64,000 nucleotides of DNA from Gonocerus acuteangulatus. Taxonomy: Eukaryota > Arthropoda > Insecta > Hemiptera > Coreidae. The translations under genes and the position numbers were made by a program. Positions 59,369-64,000 of this stretch are shown piece by piece. How positions within the stretch are numbered: the stretch's first letter is position 1; the number at the start of each line of letters is the position of its first letter. The notes beneath the pieces are model-generated. The model did not search any database. It worked only from the letters and a program-made list of their open reading frames with translations, and was not told the DNA's origin. Where the stretch lies: contig OX328132.1 in NCBI GenBank assembly GCA_946811695.1, positions 97,879,400-97,943,399 on the forward strand, read 5' to 3'.

Positions 59369-59370
<2 letters not shown>
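59244..59370 (+). mobile_element. tRNA-derived SINE, family 1 (diverged)
   Basis: GGGTCTACCTGTGATCTAGTGG then CTAATGCCTTAGG, a shortened B-box region (GGTTAGAGTCCTGCC), then TTTTCCTCGTTTCTGGG and a shortened tail that meets a TA array at 59371. Confidence 0.7.

Positions 59371-59434
<64 letters not shown>
59371..59434. repeat. (TA)n microsatellite
   Basis: About 32 TA units at the 3' end of the SINE. Confidence 0.95.
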
Positions 59435-59435
<1 letters not shown>

Positions 59436-60090
59436 CATACAGAAAACCTGAGATTTCGTGCATAGGAGGGTAGGTGGCTTGGAAAAGAGAGCCACACTCA
59501 AAGACCCATGGCCTTTCACTTGCTGAGCATATTAAGGGTTAATAACTTCTCTTATCCTGCAATATATGAAAACTCATTCTTGAATTATAAGTTTATAAAC
59601 GTATCATTCTGGCCTAGACCACATTTAATTGGAATCACTTTTTATGTAATTTTGTTGTATAAATATCGTAGATGTGGTAGACAGTGATGATGTCAAGATT
59701 AAAACACCTGAAGTAGAGATGGGTCGCTCACTACTGAGCCGGTTCTTACAGAAGAGCGAGTGAGCCGTGGCCGTGGAGTTAATTTTTACGGCTTTTTATC
59801 CTTGATTAGTCAAAGAATAAAACACGATTCACTTGTACCAAACAAAAATGTTTTCAATGCTGAAATTATCGTTTTTCTTGTTGCTGTAAGATTATTCCTA
59901 TTTCTTGTAACATTAATTTGTGCTTGTTAAACCACATTTGGTTAATCGGTGCTTTTAGCGCGGTTACTCCCTATCTCCATAGGGAGAACCCGCTTATGAG
60001 GTTGACCTCACGACACAATCCGGAAGTGCCGACTAGAAACTTTCACGTTTTCAGACCCTATAGATCACGAAAATATAGCTGGCCCAAATT

Positions 60091-60150
<60 letters not shown>

Positions 60151-60153
<3 letters not shown>

Positions 60154-61873
60154 GGTGTCCCGTAAATGTCTAGTCATATTGTGAGGAGTGATAGAGGACC
60201 CTTAGGGGAACAAAAAATGTTCTATGACGATTTCCCGAATTCTCGCCCATAAGGGAGAAAACGTCGTTTTATTGTTTTTTCGAGACAAACGTAGTTTTTA
60301 GAAGAATAATCGTTGTAGCTCCGTCCCAGGTGATACTACTAAAAAGGGTGTGAAACCAATCGAAAGCTGAATAAATTTACTATAAGACTAGTTGAGAATA
60401 AACGTAAAAATGAATGAATGTAAGTATGTATATCTTACCAAAAGAAGGCAATTCTAAATTTCCTGACATTTTATTGATATTTCTTTCCAGCGTTACTCCT
60501 CAATAAGCAGGATCTGAGATTTCCGGGTTTCAGAAAAACTTCCCCATTTAACCAGCTTTCCATTCATGTATCACAACCCTGTGTTATTGAAGTATTTGAA
60601 CGATTTAAGAACAAAAGTTTTATAAAAAACATGGATCTGTGAAAAGAAAATTATATTTTTTTCTTCAATTCATTCAAAAAGCTGAAGGGAAATATTTTTT
60701 TTATAAATGTTTACATAAATATTAAGTAAATATTTACTTAAAAGAATAAAAAAAATTACTTCCACGGATATAAAAAAAATCTTAAAACAGTAAATAAATA
60801 AAATACACATTTATTTTGAATTTATTAATTCAGGTAACTAATACTGGGTCCAGGAGGCGGCCATTAAGGAACCCCAACCATATATTAACCTCAAAAATTA
60901 CTATTTTTACCTATATCACACATTTGAACACATTTTTACAGGACTATGTACATATTATTTATGAGGGATAGAATTTTTAATTACCACAACAAAACCGCAT
61001 GGGCTCAGAATCCCAGTGAGTTTCACAAGCGTAGCCATCAGTATTAATATAAGGTAAAGCATTTGTTTTCTAAATATAAGTGCCTGTAAAAATGTGTTCA
61101 AATGCATGATCTAGGTAAAAATAATAATTTTTGAGGTTAATGTATGGTTGGGGTGCCTTAATGGCCGCCTCCTGGACCCAGTATTAGTTACCTGACAAAT
61201 TCAAAATAAATGTGTATTTTATTTATTTACTGTTTTAGGAATTTTTTTTATATTCGTGGAAATATTTTTTTTTTATTGTTTTAAGTAAATATTTACTTAA
61301 TATTTATGTAAACATTTATAAAAATAAATATTTCCCTTCAGCTTTTTGAATAAAATGAAGAAAAAAATATAATTTTCTTTTCACAGATCCATGTTTTTTT
61401 TTAAACTTTTGTACTTAAACCGTTCAAATACTTCAATAACACAGGGTTGTGATACATGAATGGAAAGCTGGTTAAATGAGGAAGTTTTTCTGAAACCCGG
61501 AAATCTCAGATCCTGCCCATTGAGGAGTAACGCTGGAAAGAAATATCAATAAAATGTCAGGAAATTTAGAATTGCCTTCTTTTTGTAAGATATACATACT
61601 TACATCCATTCATTTTTTATGTTTACTCCCAACTAGTCTTATAGTAAATTTACTCAGCTTTCGATTGGTTTCACTCCCTTTCTAGTAGTACCACCTGGGA
61701 CGGAGCTACAACGATTATGTTTCTAAAAACCACGTTTGTCTCGATAAAACAATAAAACGACGTTTTCTCCCTTATGGGCGAGAATTCGGGAAATCGTCAT
61801 AGAACATTTTTTGTTCCCCTAAGGGTCCTCTATCACCCCTCTCAATATGACTAGACATTTACGGGACACCCTG
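60151..61873. mobile_element. 1.72-kb palindromic (fold-back) transposon
   Basis: Starts CAGGGTGTCCCGTAAATG and ends CATTTACGGGACACCCTG, flanked by TA on each side inside the HINE-D TA array. The arms are 60151-60942 and 61082-61873, 792 bases each, with a loop of 139 bases; mismatches are scattered and few. No open frame of significance inside. TA target and terminal CAGGG fit a Tc1/mariner-type non-autonomous element, but the superfamily is inferred only. Confidence 0.9.
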
Positions 61874-63472
61874 TATATATATGTGTGTGTATATATTTAT
61901 ATATTTGCTTGTATGTTCGCGCTCTAGCAAGCTCAAAAATGGTCCGATTTTGACGAAATTTGGTACAAAAATCTGTCGCCTAATTTGAAAAATCAAGTTC
62001 GTTAACCAGCAGAATCCGCCCACTAGAAGATAGTGTTTGGGGCGAAATTCGCGCAAAAAAAATCGTAACGCTTACGTTTTTGAGTTCATATGCTTGCAGG
62101 TATTTGTTTTATAGGTTTCTTAACGTAAGAAAACGAATGAAACCATTTATAAGGCGATATCTGCAACCGTTCCTGAGAAAAGTGAAATCAATATTTTTGG
62201 AAGTCATAATATTTTTATGAGTACTTAGAATCGCGGGATTCAATTGAAATATTTTCTACAACTTTGAAATTACTCCCAACTAAGACGTTTAAATTTTGGT
62301 TATATTTGGAGTTATGGAAGTATGCGAAAAAAATTATTTTATTAATAGACATGAAAAGTTTTCGGATCTTCATACATTTTTCGTAAATATCTCCATAACG
62401 GTTGCGAAATCGTGCTAAGTGGAAGGCGACCATTCGAATGCCTACTAAATTCAATACAAAAAAGGTTCAAAAGCAATTATTCGATGGGGCAACGTCAATC
62501 AGAGATATAAGCGCTTAAAACATAAAAGTCCGACTCGCAGGAACTGCATCATCTTAGCGCGGTTCCGTTCTTATCTCTAGACACATTTAAAATGATTAAA
62601 ATAGAAGCTGTTATTATTATGGGTCCACATTTCTAGAAAGCGTGATGATTAGATAGTTAGCCGTGGAGATGATAAGTAAAGATGGACCCCGCTAGGCAGT
62701 TGAAAAGCTGTATCTTGGAAATCCATATCTCTAAGATTAAATTGTTTTTCTTATTTTTCTTAACCTGGTTTATTATCAAATACATTATCCAACTATAAGC
62801 AGTTAAAAAATAGGAATAAAAACAGACAAAAAGAACAGTATTGGAACTGAGCGAAATCAAGTACTTTAAAGTTTTAAGCACTTATTTCTCCGATTGACAT
62901 CGTCAAATCAAAACTTTCATCACAACCTTTTTTGTAGAGCATTTAGTAAGCTTTCTAATGGTATTCTTCCGTTTACCAAGATTCTCACTCGAGATATTAA
63001 GGAAAGTATACAAAGTTACCAAAACTTTTTATGTATGTTAATAAAATATTTTATTCTAACCCTTCCTTAACTCCAAACGTAACACAAATTTCAAGATATT
63101 TGTTTTAATGAAAGTAGAACATGCAGAAAATGTTTCAACTGAATCCCATGATTCTAAGTATACAAACCAAAAACGGTATCCAAAAATTATTTTTCCAATT
63201 TTCTCGAAAACGGTTAGAGCTATCGCCTTGAAAATGGTTTCATTTTTTTTCCTAGCCCAAGAAGCCTATAAAACGAGTGCTTACAAGCTTATGAACTCAA
63301 AAACGTAAGCGTTACGATTTTTTTTGCGCGAATTTCGCCCCAAACGCCATCTTCCAGTGGACGGATTTTGCTGGTTAACGAAATTGACCTTTTAAATTGT
63401 ACGAAGGATTTTTGTACCAAATTTCATCAAAATCGGACCATTCGTCTTCTACCTAGAGAGCGAACAGACACA

Positions 63473-63506
63473 CATATATATATATATATTTTTTTATATA
63501 TATATA

Positions 63507-63551
<45 letters not shown>
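63473..63551. repeat. (TA)n microsatellite within HINE-E
   Basis: TA repeats with two T-rich interruptions. Confidence 0.9.
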
Positions 63552-63553
<2 letters not shown>

Positions 63554-63659
63554 AATACAAATTTGAACCACCATCATTTTCGGTCTCTAGGGGTTCTGAA
63601 ACGCAAAATTTTCTAGTCGGCACTTCTGGATTGCGTCATGAGATCAACCTTATAAGCGG

Positions 63660-63688
63660 GGTTCCTCCCTATGGGGGAGGGAGGAACC
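63660..63688 (+). repeat. Terminal hairpin of HINE-E
   Basis: Stem GGTTCCTCCCT (63660-63670), loop ATGGGGG, stem AGGGAGGAACC (63678-63688), then GCGCTAA. A stem-loop close to a CTRR-like 3' end is the termination signal of rolling-circle elements; here the final CTAA fits CTRR. Confidence 0.8.
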
Positions 63689-64000
63689 GCGCTAAAAAGT
63701 GTTTGTTTTGAAAGGGTTTTTCCTGTGATTTGTGATGCTAATCTATTCCATTTCTTGGAGATGTACGTAACCGCGCTAAGATGACGCAGTTCCTGCGAGT
63801 CGGACTTTTAATGAGTCATTTGGAGTTTATTTAAAAGGAACCCGCAAATCTTTACAAGTACGGCAGGGACATGGTTCTTCAAGTACAGGAAACACTTCCA
63901 GAAGATTTTTTGCAACAACAAAACTCGATGAAAATTTGGTTCGTAAATTTATTTAAATTTAAATTCATTCCAGAGGTTATAAACAGTCAACATGCAATTG

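Larger units (their letters stand above)
62527..63695 (+). mobile_element. Helentron-like repeat, copy E (HINE-E)
   Basis: Opposite orientation to the other copies, so its reading direction is plus: GTCCGACTCGCAGGAACTGC at 62528, subterminal TTAGCGCGGTTCC at 62554-62566, one internal block of the 500-bp type, TA array at 63473-63551, hairpin at 63660-63688, subterminal GGAACCGCGCTAA ending 63695. It has inserted into HINE-D. Confidence 0.8.
59957..63809 (-). mobile_element. Helentron-like repeat, copy D (HINE-D), with two nested insertions
   Basis: Hairpin end AGCGCGGTTACTCC at 59957, TA array at 60093, and continuation after the palindrome at 61874 (GGTCCGATTTTGACGAAATT at 61940) to 62526. 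It is then cut by HINE-E and closes at 63766-63809 with the usual ACCGCGCTAAGATGACGCAG and CGAGTCGGACTTTT. Its own sequence is the most diverged of the five, as expected for the oldest layer. Confidence 0.75.

Overview
The window is animal nuclear DNA, most likely from an arthropod: AT-rich, intron-bearing, crowded with mobile elements, and rich in (TA)n arrays. The clade is inferred from gene content and style, not proven. No operon, CRISPR array, rRNA gene or credible functional tRNA gene was seen.

The backbone gene is a complete plus-strand FBXO11 orthologue with 12 coding exons from 19495 to 53252. The exons join in frame with GT/AG borders at every intron and give an 868-residue protein: a low-complexity basic N-terminus, an F-box, a long parallel beta-helix (carbohydrate-binding/PbH1) region and a C-terminal UBR-type zinc finger. 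About 160 bp before the start codon lie a perfect CRE and a YY1-like motif. Upstream, two exons (3641-3804 and 5389-5817) form the 3' end of an unidentified single-pass membrane protein gene on the same strand. A possible isolated terminal exon lies downstream at 55467-55688.

Layout. 1-2255: a broken non-LTR retrotransposon (reverse transcriptase plus endonuclease-like C-terminus) and a broken mariner fragment. 3641-5817: membrane protein exons. 5818-19300: a long intergenic stretch with a Tigger/pogo-like element, fold-back elements, LINE pieces, a hAT MITE nested in a LINE, and a 1.8-kb repeat here called HINE-A. 19300-53252: FBXO11, whose introns hold two Penelope-like element (PLE) remnants, piggyBac-like remnants, two SINE families, a degenerate mobile-gene family copy, HINE-B and HINE-C, and a jockey-type LINE split by a piggyBac remnant. 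53253-59950: 3' flank. 59957-63809: a nest in which HINE-D is interrupted by a 1.7-kb palindrome and by the oppositely oriented HINE-E.

The most notable structure is this five-copy repeat family. Its ends (3' hairpin followed by CTAA, 13-bp subterminal inverted repeats, an internal TA microsatellite, insertion in T runs) fit non-autonomous Helitron/Helentron elements. None of the mobile elements carries a fully intact transposition protein as read here.
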